Of a stretch of DNA of 64,000 bases, positions 1-11,804 are shown in pieces. The stretch is from assembly GCA_958496175.1 (NCBI GenBank), contig OY292275.1:42175701-42239700 (forward strand), in the 5' to 3' direction. How positions within the stretch are numbered: position 1 is the stretch's first letter; every line of letters starts with the position of its first letter. Below the pieces are notes generated by a model. It saw only the letters and a list, made by a program, of their open reading frames with translations. It was not told the origin of the DNA and did no database searches. Made by a program: the position numbers and the translations under genes. The stretch comes from Sisyra terminalis (lineage: Eukaryota > Arthropoda > Insecta > Neuroptera > Sisyridae).

Positions 1-278
1 TGCCGGAGGAAAAAATTCCACCAGTTCATCTTTGATTTCTGATAAAAGATTAAAAAATAATTCAATTAAAAATTATAAACAGGAAAAAACGGTACTAAGG
101 ATCTAGGTATAGGGGACTCTGTTTGGAGGTGTACGAAAAAGCTTAATTGTACTCAAGCTTTTTTTAGTAATTACTGATAAGTATCAATAAAATAATAGAC
201 AAGTTTACATTATAGATATGAATGTATCTTGCAAAGATAAATAGCAAATAAGGTGTTTAAACGGTGCATGTTTTTTTT

Positions 279-479
279 AAGTCGGTCAAAAGCTGGAGAC
301 GATGCATTTTGGATTTAGTTTTTAAGTTAATTCGCAAATATATGGGCCCATTATGAAAATTTAGTCACAAAAGATACAGGTACAGGTACACCATATTTGA
401 ATTGAATTAATAAAAAAATCGCAAATAGAATAAAAAATAAAGTTGAAAATGCAACGTTGCCAGATTTGACCGGCCTAAG
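279..479. mobile_element. Palindromic MITE, family P copy A (degenerate)
   Basis: The two ends are inverted copies. The left end reads GGTCAAAAGCTGG then GATGCATTTT; the right end, reverse-complemented, reads GGTCAAATCTGG then GTTGCATTTT. The middle carries the motif ATTTAGTCACAAAAGA and the stretch AATTGAATTAAT, both also found in copies at 17.26 and 43.14 kb. It has no coding capacity. It is the most diverged of three copies: the left half is worn and a short CAGGTA duplication sits near 378-390. No target duplication could be defined. Confidence 0.7.
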
Positions 480-2251
480 AGAACTGAGCCATTTAAACTA
501 AATTAAATTATTAAATATTTAAACTAACTTAATAAAGTAAATTATTTGTTCATTTTGATTTAAACGATTGTTGTTATTTGTTTCAACTGTCCTTTCTATT
601 TAATACAAATTACAGTTTTTGTTGTCAGTGTTGTATGTGAATATATCACGGGTAACTACTAGTAAGTATTTTCAGCAATAAAGAAAAATTACATAATTAA
701 AATAAGTTGCAATTTAAGATGAAGTTGGAAAATGTTCATCATAAATGAAAGCGATAGAAGTGAGTTCATTGTTTTCGGGTTCAATTTTTACAGGTACCTA
801 AACTTTTAAATTATCTTACTCTGAAAAATAACAAATGCTTGAGAAAACTCAGAAAATTGGGTCTAAACTACTGGGTCCAAATTTCGATTGAAATTGCAAC
901 AACACGATATATTTTACGACGTTTTATCTTGTATAAAGAATTGCTTTTCCAAACCATTCAATAGGATCAACGCATCTGAATAAAATTAAGATTTTCCCAA
1001 AAATATGGAAGACTATTTTTCGAAAAATGTATATGTCGATACATCCGAACCGTATATAATTCACTAACTATCACTAGATGGCATATCCTACGCATATTTG
1101 ATCAAGCTTTTTCCTAAATATGTTAGTCACTCCGCAAAATTTTTACAAACTAAGATTTAGTTGCTTATTATTTATGAAGTGTTTATGAAGATAAGACGTT
1201 TTTCATAAAAAATTTTTGTTATTTTTCGGGAAAATCATAATTGCATCACGTGTGTTTTACTTCTATCTTCATTGATTTCCAAATACAACTTAATTTAAAG
1301 GTACAACTTCATAGAACTTAAAATTTTGTTGCAGTTCCAGTTGTTTTTAGTGTACAGCGTCGAAAAAATTTGAGCACAATTCATTTATTTATTTGTTTTT
1401 CTTTTGTTTTCCTTATATATATATTTTTAATTAGATCAGTAGTGGTTACTTTTCTAGTCAAAGGTCACATACGGCAATGTGAGGTATCAATACGGATCAC
1501 ACATTCTTGAATTGTTTAGTTGGCATCTCCAATGAATTACCATATTTTTATGACCCACCGAAACGCTAATTATCCTATAGATTTCTTTTGGCAATTGCTA
1601 CGTGTGACCAATATGAAGTCTTTATTTGGCAATTCAATGGCTTCAGTTAACTTCAGGACCGCAAGCGGTCCGCGGGCCGAGATTTAATAAACATAGAAAT
1701 AGATGATATATGTTAAATATACAAACAAAAGACGAGAAACTTGTATAGAAGTTCAATTCTGTATTAAAAATATGAACGAAGTTTGTGCTAACATCTCGGT
1801 AAATCTCAAAATTTCTGTTATCTATTTGGGAAAGCTTAATTTGGTATAGCGACAACTAGTGATCGGCTTACGGAAGCTCGGATATTTAGTGACATATTAG
1901 GCCAAACTCCGTCCCTATTTTAATATAGAATTGAACTTCGATATAAGTCTCTCTTGTCTGATACAAACCAATAAATATTATGCCAGTTATATAAAAGAGA
2001 TTAAAATAATTATACGTTTAGTGCCATCTACTTGTTATTTTATTCATTAAATTAATGAAAAATATCATAATTCTTACAACTTTTAATTGTTTAATTTGTA
2101 CCATCACCTTATTATTCCATTCATAATTATTACTTTTTGACAATTTAATATGATATAAACTTTAAATTACTTCCCAATATGCCTGGATGGGATTGTATTT
2201 AATCTATTAATAAGCTTTCATAAGTATACATCTAAAAGTAAATACGGTAAA
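480..2251. other. AT-rich non-coding tract, no gene seen
   Basis: No credible ORF, RNA gene or recognisable repeat was found. The tract is low-complexity AT-rich sequence with a short TA run near 1417-1428. The only local oddity is a small GC-rich palindrome at 1657-1672, listed separately. Confidence 0.6.
1657..1672. repeat. Short GC-rich perfect palindrome
   Basis: GGACCGC-AA-GCGGTCC is a perfect 7-bp stem with a 2-base loop. It is followed by CGCGGGCCG, so about 25 bases are strongly G+C-rich inside AT-rich DNA. Its origin is unknown; it could be the worn terminus of a DNA transposon. Confidence 0.5.
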
Positions 2252-2296
2252 TAGGGTCAGTCCAAATGAAGTGATCCAAAAATAAATGAAATGACT

Positions 2297-2726
2297 TAAG
2301 CCTTTTAAAAATAAAAAATAACAAAATTTTCTGAGCTCAATATCTCTGGTGGGGGACCAGATAAAAATCTGAAATATCACCTCATTATAGTACTGTATGA
2401 TAGTATTATGCACCTAAAATTTGGAGTTTGAGATTTGACTAGAAGCAGAGGTATTGCAAGCACAAAATGTCAAAATAATGCATAGTTCAGTAGTGACTAT
2501 AATGTATTTAACCATTTAATATGTGACATATACTTGGCAAAAAGGGCATCTAGTCAAATCTCAAACTCCAAATTTTAGGTGCATAATACTATCATCCAGT
2601 ACTATAATGAGGTGATATTTCAGATTTTTATCTGGTTCCCCACCAGAGATATTGAGCTCAGAAAATTGCAAATTTTGAAAATTTCCAAATTTTGTTATTT
2701 TTTATTTTGAAAAGGCTTAAAGTCTA
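2297..2726. repeat. Long internal inverted repeat (hairpin) inside the 2.25-kb element
   Basis: The left arm, about 2297-2442, and the right arm, about 2549-2726, are near-perfect reverse complements. They share CTGAGCTCAATATCTCTGGT, CCAGATAAAAATCTGAAATA and GGAGTTTGAGATTTGACTAG. The right arm has an extra insertion of about 25 bases near 2668-2692. The unpaired spacer is about 106 bases. Transcribed, this would fold into a stem of well over 140 bp. Confidence 0.88.
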
Positions 2727-3034
2727 AGACTTCAAATTTTGATTTTGAACACAACTAACACTTAATTGTTTGTAAAAAAATTTTAACGTGTAGACTCTTT
2801 CCCTTCCTTCACAAGCTTTCCGTGAAAATTGGAGTTTTTACAAATGAGAGCTAAAAAGTTAGACTGAAATTTCACTCTTTAGAATTACATTTAGGTGAAA
2901 ACGTCTTATTACAACCTTATAGTTTATATTTTTATGAACACAATGCTTTTAGTTTCATTTTGATAGGACAAATAGGGCCTGAGATAATCAAGTTTCTACA
3001 AATTCATAAAAGTGCGAAAATGTCTGCGCCTAGT

Positions 3035-3080
3035 AAAACTAATATGGCCACCACCGGAAAACTAATATGGCCACCACCGG
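3035..3080. repeat. Perfect 23-bp tandem duplication
   Basis: The 23-base unit running from AAAACTAATATGG to CCACCACCGG occurs twice without a break (3035-3057 and 3058-3080), followed by AAAACTAAAA, a partial third start. It is a recent replication-slippage-type duplication inside the 2254-3212 element. Confidence 0.9.
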
Positions 3081-3837
3081 AAAACTAAAAACAATAAAAT
3101 TAAAATAATGATGAATTTGAACTATCAACATGTTGGCATGACAGCAAAAAAAAATCAAAATTAAAAAAATAATCAAGCGACCAGTGCTGGGCCGACTGAA
3201 TTGGACTGACCCTATATAGCTCCGACTCTAAATTTCCCAAAATTCATTACTCTAAGTTTAAGCTTCAGCACTGATTCCTCAATTCTGGTTAGGGTTGACT
3301 ACTATTTTTAACTCAAAATTAGGAAATTATTTACCTCCTTAATAAAAGAAAAACCTATTTTTAAAGAGAATCATCCTTATTGGAGTACAACAATTTGTTG
3401 TTTTAAGAATTTCAAAGGAATATGTTTTTAGTTTTGTGGCTTAATTTTGATGTTATGAAATTTATGGTTTAATTTACGCAAAAATTGAACATCTCGTCGA
3501 TCCAACTGTTTTTATTGGCTTTTAGAAGTTTAAGAACAAAAAAGTTCATTTTTATAACTTCATGTAATGAAAGAATGAAGTACAAGTACATTTTAAAATA
3601 TTTAACCGTACAAAACCCTCTGATAGACAGATAGTAAATTCACCTACAACACATTTAAAAAAGTAACACAACACTGGAGATAACCGTTGCTGTACAGACA
3701 AAGATAAATTTCATAAAAGAGCAACTAAAACGTGTGCAAACTATAATAAATTGGCATTAAAAACCGACAAGATAATACTTTATCTTAAGCCTGATAAAAA
3801 TTATTATGTTTAATTACAATCTGAAAGTTTTGAAATA

Positions 3838-4290
3838 AACGGCGAGTGAGACCAACGAGGACGGGGATAAATCGAAGCGAGATCGCAGTAGGATGGAGGC
3901 AAATAATTTACAAACAACGTTTTATATTTTAACTCGAACTCTCCGGCGTTAATACAATATTATTATATTAATGTTGACGGTTCTGATGCAAAAGCGTAAT
4001 CAAATTTACATTAACTTCAATTAAATAAATATTTGGACAGTTCATTAATAATGTTGATGAATTATCAATTTGATAATTCGTTCCGATGGGTGCGGAGACG
4101 GGAAATTTGGCGCTGAGCAAGGGATGTCGAGGGGGTGCAATGGGTTGGGAGTCGGATTATTCCCTTAATATATCATTCATATTCGTCATAAATCGGGAGC
4201 ACGACGTCTGTCTCTGGAATTGTAGTTGACGTCGTATTATCAAACAATGGATCAGCGATGGAACTTGTGACTAAGCTCAAGTGTATATCG
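3838..4290. promoter_or_regulatory. GC-enriched single-copy-looking island (possible conserved non-coding element)
   Basis: Base composition and complexity rise sharply against the flanks (for example GACCAACGAGGACGGGG and GATGGGTGCGGAGACGGG). Homopolymer runs and repeat matches are absent. There is no credible ORF. It contains homeodomain-type cores such as TTAATAATG, TAATTAAAT-like and TGATAATTCG, and a CRE-like TTGACGTCGTA. A cis-regulatory role is inference from composition only. Confidence 0.35.
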
Positions 4291-4699
4291 CGGAAAAACA
4301 AGATTTTTTTATTTGAGGAAAAAGATGCTTTGATTTCTTTGGAAGTTATATCTTACCTGGCTCTCTAACCTCAGGTCTTTTAATTTTTGTTGTCCATTGC
4401 TTTATTAGTTTTATGCGTGAATTATTTCAACCTTACTTATAAAATTTCAAAAGAAACATATTCCCCAATACTTTTGTCTAAGACTATTTCCTAATTTAAT
4501 TTCTCTAATTTTTCCTTCCTCTTGAATAAATGTTGTAGATGGCCAATAATAGAAGAAAAACGCCCTCACTTTTATTAAAAAGTGCCAATGTGGAGTATAC
4601 ATTTTTTATGGTAATTCGGTAATTCCAAGCTATTTCATACCTAATTAAACTCTTTTAAATTTTTTTAGTAAATGCCCTAATACTGTAATATTGAACTAA

Positions 4700-4800
4700 G
4701 GGTTGGAAGTTGGACTTATTTAGTTTAGGTTCCGGTTTCAGCTCCAGCTCCGAAGTTTTCTTTTGCAAATTGAAGCTCCTACTCCTTTTTATAACATATG
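4700..4800 (-). repeat. Copy of degenerate CTCCAGCTCCGA-type dispersed repeat (family G)
   Basis: TTCCGGTTTCAGCTCCAGCTCCGAAG followed about 30 bases on by AAGCTCCTACTCC is a degenerate run of a GGAGCTGGAGTCGG-like hexamer motif on the minus strand. Similar blocks occur at 6.4, 14.4-14.7, 22.5-22.9 and 46.4-47.1 kb, so it is a dispersed family, not a chance run. Confidence 0.55.
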
Positions 4801-5184
4801 AGTTTGTTTCTTTGATCTTAATTCGCAACCATCAAACACTAATTTAAATGCAATTTTATAGCAGAAAAATTTGAATTGATTGTATCAAGTTTCTAATTTA
4901 TAATTTTTAAATATTTTTTATACTATTTATTGGTAATGTTACTTTTAACTAATTTTCAGTCGTTGTATAAGAGAATTTTAAAACTTCTTTATATCTAAAA
5001 ATCACTAATCTAAAGCCTTTAAAAAGTTACACCTTATAAATTATTGGTTTCAATACCAAGAAACAGTATATGTTATTGTTAAATTGTTAATTTTCAAATT
5101 AATTTGGAAAAATATCCGATTACGTTCTACACGATTATGTAAACGAGTAACTTTTAACCCATCCCTAATGGGTATAATATAACC

Positions 5185-5658
5185 CAGGGTTTCCCAAACT
5201 ATGTTCCGCGGAACACTGTTGTTCCACGAATCCAATATAGGTGTTCCACAGAGCCCAAATTGATATTTCGCAAAAAGTTGGACTAAATTTAGAAAATTGA
5301 ACATATTCTACTTCATAATCAATGACGAGTGATGGTAAAACTTTATTGAGGCTTATAACGTCAAAGTAAATTTTTAGTACCTAGAAGTTGGGTACAGTTG
5401 TAAAAGTCTTTAAGAAATATCAATTTTAACCCAGGGTGATATAAATTTTAATTTAAGTACCCAAAATCATCAAAGACATTAGGAGTTTTATTTCTTTGTG
5501 TTTTTATGTTTATTAACCAAATGATACTATTTCTCTAATAACATTTTTTTTTACTTATACTTTTATGAATTACCCAACCGAAAAAATAAGCTTAGTGTTC
5601 CGCCAAAGTTTTTGGATTTGCTAAATGTTCCGTCGCTGAAAAAGTTTGGTAAACCCTG
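5185..5658. mobile_element. 474-bp hAT-type MITE with perfect 8-bp target duplication
   Basis: Terminal inverted repeats are CAGGGTTTCCCAAACT at 5185-5200 and, reverse-complemented, CAGGGTTTACCAAACT at 5643-5658. The flanking octamer ATATAACC is identical on both sides (5177-5184 and 5659-5666). An 8-bp duplication plus a CAGGG-type terminus is diagnostic of the hAT superfamily. The subterminal GTTCCGCGGAAC and GTTCCGCC motifs recur near both ends. There is no transposase, so it is non-autonomous. A spurious minus-strand ORF runs across its left end. Confidence 0.92.
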
Positions 5659-6124
5659 ATATAACCTATACTATTTATATTTTATCGTCCGTGAATCTAT
5701 CAGCTATTTAGGAAAAAAAATATCATCAAGTACAATAAATTCGGTCTTCAATGAATCATGACTGAAAGGAGATAAAATGATAATAATTTCTTTTAAATTG
5801 ATGTATTGATCTTCAAATAAACATTGGTTCAAAATTTTCGAAAGTATATATTTCAAATACATTTCTATTGTTATAATTATTTTAATTTGAGTTTATTTAT
5901 TATATAATATATCAGCACTACAGACTTATAGATTTTCAGAAACAGAATCTCTTTCCTAGAGGGTTCGAATCGGACTTTTATCTCACATTCGGGTCCTACC
6001 CCACCATGACCGAAATTACAACACTAGGTTCTAAAAGCTTTATGATTATTACAATTTTCTTTAACATTTTCTTCTTGAGAAACCTTTTGGATTTTATCAC
6101 CCACAATTTTGAAAAAAAAATGAA

Positions 6125-6175
6125 TGGTTATTCTGGGATTTGAACCCAAGCTCCTTGTTTACCACTGGGCTTTGA
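6125..6175 (-). pseudogene. tRNA-like / SINE-head relic
   Basis: On the minus strand, AAGCCCAGTGGTAAAC resembles a pol III A box (D arm). It is followed by GGGTTCAAATCCC, a B box/T arm with a closing stem, then about 20 bases later a T-run. The anticodon-arm region is missing, so it cannot be a working tRNA. It could be a tRNA pseudogene or the head of a SINE unrelated to the family at 11 kb. Confidence 0.35.
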
Positions 6176-6369
6176 ACTTATACAAAACTGATAATGATTT
6201 TTGATACATTAAAACTATAAGACACTGTCTATAAATAAAATTTTAAAAACTTTACAAAGGGTTGATAGAATCCCATTTTAGTTTAATTCAGATTTTAGAT
6301 CAGTTTAGAAAAATACTGTAAATATATAATATGTAAACATAAATAATATTGTTAGAAGTTGTGGCCAGT

Positions 6370-6530
6370 CTAAAGCTTTAGCTTTTTTTAAATCGTCCGG
6401 CGCCATGGCTAAAAGCTCCGTTCTACTGTTTCAGCTCCTGCTCCCGAACTCTGCTGTTGACACTGCATTAGTTATTGTGCTCTATTTTCTAATATTATTG
6501 TGGTGAAATTTTTAGTTCCAGCCCCTTACT
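6370..6530 (-). repeat. Family G dispersed-repeat copy
   Basis: AAAGCTTTAGC, GGCTAAAAGCTCCG and CAGCTCCTGCTCCCGAACTC form the same degenerate (GGAGCYGGAGY)n signature as the blocks at 4.7, 14.4 and 46.4 kb, here on the minus strand. The ends are not defined. Confidence 0.5.
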
Positions 6531-6889
6531 AGTTCAAAATTTAAATTAATTTATGTACCATCAAACCACATTTTCATGGCCATACTTTTGGCCAATTTTT
6601 TTAGGAACTTTGTTTTAATTCCAATAAAACTGTACAAATGATTCAAACATGATTAGCTATATTAGGAAATTACTAAATTTTTAATGTTAAAACTGAATTA
6701 AATAATTGAAAAACTTCATAGTAGCGTAGCTGAAGTATAAAATGAGAAATGTTCATATAAATTCTCGTTTGTTATTTCCATTGTAATTTTGGCAATTAGT
6801 TTCGAACATTCTTAGCTTTGATGGTTCATAGAGTAATATTTCACCGTAAAGAAGTAAACTCTTTTGGTACCTCATTCGATTCAATGTTA

Positions 6890-7340
6890 ACTGCTATCAT
6901 AACATCCAATTCGTGAATAATAAAATCTAACACATTTCCCGTCAACTTACTCCAGAAAGGAAGTGCTTAGATCGTTGTTTCATTTTAATATCTTGAAACG
7001 CAAATAATTTTCTCGTTTTGAACGGGAAAAATTTAATTCAGCGAGAGATGAGCACACATATACAGTCAAACATATTTAAATTGGCTCGGAAAATACCCTA
7101 AACTAGTTAGGTGTAGACCTACGGGTACAGGGTGCAGGGGTGAAACGTTTCCGCTTGGAAATGATTTTGACTAAATACGGAATAATAATTTCACATTTAG
7201 AGCACATTAGAGCCTGCACTAAAACGAGCTATAACTATCCGAAAATTTACGAGCGAGAAGCGTTTCATCAACTCGCAAAAGGGGTCGAAATTTAATTAAA
7301 TATAAAACTAATCCAACAAGTAACGTCTTTAAAATTGCGA
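6890..7340. promoter_or_regulatory. Moderately GC-enriched non-repetitive island
   Basis: The segment is more complex than its neighbours (for example ACCTACGGGTACAGGGTGCAGG near 7125) and shows no repeat match. No ORF is credible. It may be conserved non-coding DNA, which is inference from composition. Confidence 0.25.
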
Positions 7341-10300
7341 TTTAAGGGATTATTAATTAAACGTTTTTTTTTAATCAATCGCAATTGTTTTAATTTTAGT
7401 GAGCTACAAAATTTTGTTTTTGTTTGCATTCTTTTTTTTAAAAGCATTTTTAGTTGTAATTATTTTTAATGACATATGAGTCATTCCATATAAATTCAAC
7501 TTACATGGTCTTCATAGTGCCACATGATTTTTGATTTAATTAAAAATCATCATCACTATCATTTATTTTTTTATTACATAATTTTTGATCATAACCCATC
7601 TGAAGTCAAAAATTGACCAATTTTATATTTGTACGAAATGAGCTTTACCTTTATTCTCAGAATAAATACTAAAATGATTAGTGCTTTACTTAATGGTGGT
7701 TAACGGTCATTTGATATTATTAAAGAAAGCTTGACTACTATAAGTAGAAACAAAAGGACAACTAGCTGATTTTTTTCAATATTCTCTCGTTTTTACGCTT
7801 ATGAATTGGACACCGAGTCAAACCAGATGCAGATTATGAATTGATATTTTTGAAGAGAAAACTTCTTTAGCATCGTTTGACTTGAAATTTCATGAAACGA
7901 AAAAGCGACAGTTGAAAAAGATAAAATATAAATCCATAAGATTTAACGAATGAAATAGAAAACAATACAGGGTTTCTTATATATGTGTGCGCCTACGTAT
8001 AACGCTACATGGGAATAGTCGTTCTAACAACCGTGGTGAATTGTGTATTGCTAACATAAATTTTTCAATATTTTAATAAATACATTTTTAATGTAAGACA
8101 AAAACGAATACAGAATATTATCGTAATTATTGAGAAAAAAGAGAAAACAAAACTGCAAGAATTAAAAAACCCCAAAAAGTTCATCAACGAAAATTTAATA
8201 AAATACACACCTGAAGTATCGGAAATTCTTCACATGATAACATTCCAAAGATTTGACGTGGAGATTTTAATCTTAATATTTTATTAAATACAACAATCTC
8301 TTTGATTAAGTTTCTGGTAACCAAATTTATTTTAAAAATGTGTAACAGTTGCACTGTATCAACAACAAGATCAAAAACAGTAATATTTTTTTAGAAAGAA
8401 ATATTATGTAATTACGAGTTATTTTCGATCATCCAGCTGTGATTGGCTGTTGGTGAAAACACCATCTCTCTGTTATCTGCTTGGTTCTTCCACTAGTTTT
8501 CGATCACCCTGCACCTGTGATTAACTGAAGGTAGCAGTGATTGGCTCCGGGGTCCGCATATATTCTCTAATACTCCATATTAAATTTAGATACACTGTCA
8601 ACGTTTTCAACGCCTCTTTGATAGTTATAAAATATATACATTTTGTAAACGTGTGATGCATTTCTCCAATAAAATAATGAGGGCCTTATGCACCCCGCGA
8701 GCCACAGGATGACCACCTCTAAGCTATACATTCAAAAATAATTCCCAATTAGTGCTTTTCTTTTATTTTTACTTCTCTTGAAAATATGATTTTCTTTAAA
8801 TTACCTGATTTACAAAAATATGATTATGATTTAGGAGATTGATTAATTATTTAAAGAAGATTTATTAAGTCTTATTATTACAAATGTAAAATGCCTATGC
8901 AATTGTATTACGCCCAAACTATAATAACTACTAATTTTGCGAAACCACCTTGTATTTTGACAGTTTTATAATTTAAGGTAACTATAAAGGTAAAGATCAG
9001 TAATCCATCTTAAAAAAAACCCAACCTAGTGGAATATTCACCAAGATTTAAACATTTTCATAATGGCTAGCTTCTTGGCTTAAGAATTCCCAATAATGTT
9101 AATATACAAAATTATTGTATTCTCTTATTTGGAGAAGTGTATTTTTTATTTTGTGTATCTCATTTCCTCCGTTTTCCTCATAGTATCTGAAGAAGTCGGG
9201 AAATCGATGAAATGTGATGTTCAAGAAAAAAATTTAAGATTTTTTTTTTTAAAATCAAGAGAATATAAATAATTTTAAACTAACTAAGGAAAAGAACCAT
9301 CAACATTTTAATATAAATCATGTTTAATTTTACTATAGTTTACTAAAGTTTTAGTCGAGTTTACTATGGTTAATATTCTTTGGAGGATAAAATTTGATTT
9401 TATTAGAGCGTTATAATTTGTACTGCGGTTGATTTTTACTCAACAATTTTTTCAACTCACATTTTTAATGATTCAACCATTTGTATGGGTACTTACAAAT
9501 TTTATTTGCTTTGTATTAAACAAATAAAATAAGCAGAAAGAAAAAACGTCTTAATTAAATTCACAGAAATCGACCGTTTATCTCTTCCACATTTTAAATT
9601 GAACGATTTTTATTCAAATTTCTTGTTTGTAATTATTCTTTGGAAGTAAAAGGGAACAGCAAAAAAAATATGTGAGTAAATAAAAGAGAATAAGGCTGTA
9701 TAATGTACATAAAATGTCCTGCTGACATCTCGTTTTAACTTTATTTCAAATTATTCTTGTTCTGTTGGCTGTATTGCCGTTTAAGGCAAACCAAATAGAA
9801 TGAAAATAATAAAAAGGCAAAATTGACTTTATATAAAATAATAACGACAACAGAGAGAGTTAATCCAAGTACAAGATTGTTGATAAGAATTGTTACAGAA
9901 GAACGACATTGTTTCCAAGGTTCGCCATTTTTCAATTGTTCCTGTATGCATGTATTGTGCGAATACGCGAATGTGTGCAAGAATGTGTGCGTGCATTTCA
10001 GTGCATCTCATTATGCTTTTTATTTTTTATGCTTTTTTTTTTTTGATTCAGTTCTTTGCAACTTATAATTACTATAGTTATTGGTGGTCTTGCAGTTCCA
10101 TGTCGTTGACAGATCCGATATTATTTGAATATTTAAATTCTGAAAGCTTAAATAATCAGGAAGAATCTAAAATGATAAATTCGATTTGTAGTTTCTGACT
10201 TGTGAAGAAATCTTCATCATTTAAAGAAAACAATTTTTGAATATTTAAACCTCAATATAAATTATACTTTTGTCTCATATTATTGTGATGTACTAATTAA

Positions 10301-11216
10301 ATATCCAAATGACAATAATTTATAAATCTAATAAAATAATTAATTATTATGTTTATCACTCTCGAAACAACTGCCAACCTTTCTTGAGTTACAATAGAGG
10401 CCTGTCATTTGCATAATATAATTCAAATAATAAGACTCATTAACTAGATTCAAATAATTCAAATAAGAGTCGAAATTTTATAAAATCGAAAAAAAATCGA
10501 TCATATTGAATTTGCAAAGAACACTAATTGAATATTTAATGCTTCCGCAAAAACATCTTTACAATTCTTTACAACGTTCGTATCGAAATAAAGTTTTAAA
10601 ACAAAATCTAAAAGACAAGTATATGTATATTTTTCTTCAAGTTATAAATTTGAAATTTACTAAAATTGAAGCAAAAAATATAATTTTTGAAATCTTGCAG
10701 TTTCTAGAAATTTCATAAAGAGCTTTTTACTACATATATAAAGCTTTTAAATATCTCTGGAGGTATAAGCATGATTAATCGGCTCAAGAAAGATATTGTA
10801 ATGCTGTTTAGAATGTTTATAGATACTAATACATTACATAGATCTTGGGAGTTTTTGACCTTTATTTCAAAGGATTTTTGAGAAAAAGAATAATCTGTAA
10901 AAAACGGGGAAAAAAATGTCAGAATTAACTTATAAACAATTGATCTGATGGTAAAAAAATTATGTTTTGTTAGTTGACAATAGTATTATTCTAAAAAAAT
11001 AAATTTATAAAATCCTTGAAAAAATAACAATTTTTTTGAAAACTTCTTTGCAACCAGAACATAGTTTTAGTATAGCTGTTACAATATTTCTTTTCACATA
11101 TATCCATAATGTAAGAATTTTTTCATTTTTTTTAAATGATACTACATAGTAGAATAAAAAAAACTGTTTAATAAGGAGATTATCTAACTGTGAATAAATA
11201 TTTTTTTTAATATTCT
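7341..11216. other. AT-rich non-coding tract
   Basis: No gene was recognised. One local direct repeat is present: TTTTCGATCAYCC then CTGTGATT occurs near 8422-8445 and again near 8496-8522, the second time with CACCTGTGATT. The ORFs of 60-102 codons near 9.8-10.2 kb overlap on both strands and show no domain, so they are treated as chance. Confidence 0.5.
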
Positions 11217-11341
11217 TTGTTGGATTCGAATCTCGTGTCGAGCAAAGTTTCGATATTTCTTGATTACGGATTTTTATTAACCCTAGAGTCACTAAAGACC
11301 TTTGTAGTTTTAAATGATGGAAATAAAAACAACAAAAATTA
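11217..11341 (+). mobile_element. SINE family S, 5'-truncated copy
   Basis: It begins at the pol III B box (TTGGATTCGAATCTCG) and runs through the family body: TTTCGATATTTC, GATTTTTATTAACCCTAGAG, AAAGACCTTTGTAGTTTTAAA, and an A-rich tail AAAACAACAAAAATT. Body and tail match the copies at 11.63-11.80 (minus), 29.2 (minus) and 60.5 kb (plus). The A-box half is missing, the usual 5' truncation of LINE-mobilised retroposons. Confidence 0.8.
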
Positions 11342-11628
11342 TTTAATCATATAGGTACTCTCCATTAAATGTGGCTCAGTTAAAATATTAAAGAAGTATC
11401 TTCTCCAAAGATAGAAAATCCATTAATGAAATCAAAGAATGTCTTGTAATGCTGAAAATCGAACATTAATATTATTTTTTTCTAAAACTATTATTCATAT
11501 ACCCATCGATCTCTGAGAATTTGTATTCCTTTATTAATTGTACTATTCATTTGCAGCACTCTATAAATGCATAACTAGCTATTTATCACCCGTTTTACAG
11601 AACATAAGTTTAGCTTATTTATGATATA

Positions 11629-11804
11629 TATGTTTTTTTATTTTTTATTTATCGTCGTTTTAAAACTATTAGGGTCTTTAGCGGCTCAAGGGTTAGTAAA
11701 AATCCGTAAGTCGATAAATATAAAAAATTTACTCGTTATAAGATTCGAATCTAACACCTACTGGTTTTGGAGCGGTCACCTTGACCACTCGGCCATCAGA
11801 AGGC
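11629..11804 (-). mobile_element. SINE family S, near full-length copy
   Basis: Read on the minus strand it starts GCCTTCTGATGGCCGAGTGG, containing an A box (TGGCCGAGTGGTCAAGG). After about 35 bases comes the B box AGATTCGAATCTT. The tRNA-unrelated body includes ACGGATTTTTACTAACCC and CTAAAGACC and ends in an AAATAAAAAA tail. The head resembles a class II tRNA (Ser/Leu type, GCCGAGYGGTYAAGG). Length is about 176 bp. A spurious plus-strand ORF of 71 codons runs over it. Confidence 0.85.

Larger units (their letters stand above)
2254..3212. mobile_element. 959-bp TIR element with TA duplication and internal hairpin
   Basis: The termini are a perfect 12-bp inverted repeat, GGGTCAGTCCAA at 2254-2265 and TTGGACTGACCC at 3201-3212. 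Both are flanked by TA (2252-2253 and 3213-3214), the target duplication of Tc1/mariner-type transposition. There is no transposase, so it is non-autonomous. Much of the left half is a long imperfect hairpin (2297-2726). The right half contains a perfect 23-bp tandem duplication (3035-3080). The superfamily is inferred from TA alone. Confidence 0.8.

Noticed and set aside
5941..6000. B-box-like GGGTTCGAATCGG
   Set aside because: No A box at a suitable distance upstream and no SINE body match downstream, so a lone 11-base match is not enough.
9183..9235. CTGAAGAAGTCGGGAAATCGATGAAATG, hammerhead- or Penelope-end-like
   Set aside because: The core bases of a hammerhead ribozyme cannot be placed and there is no Penelope coding sequence nearby.
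9823..10198. Overlapping 81- and 102-codon plus ORFs with two minus ORFs across the same DNA
   Set aside because: Four frames open over one short segment indicate a local lack of stop codons rather than coding. No motif was recognised.
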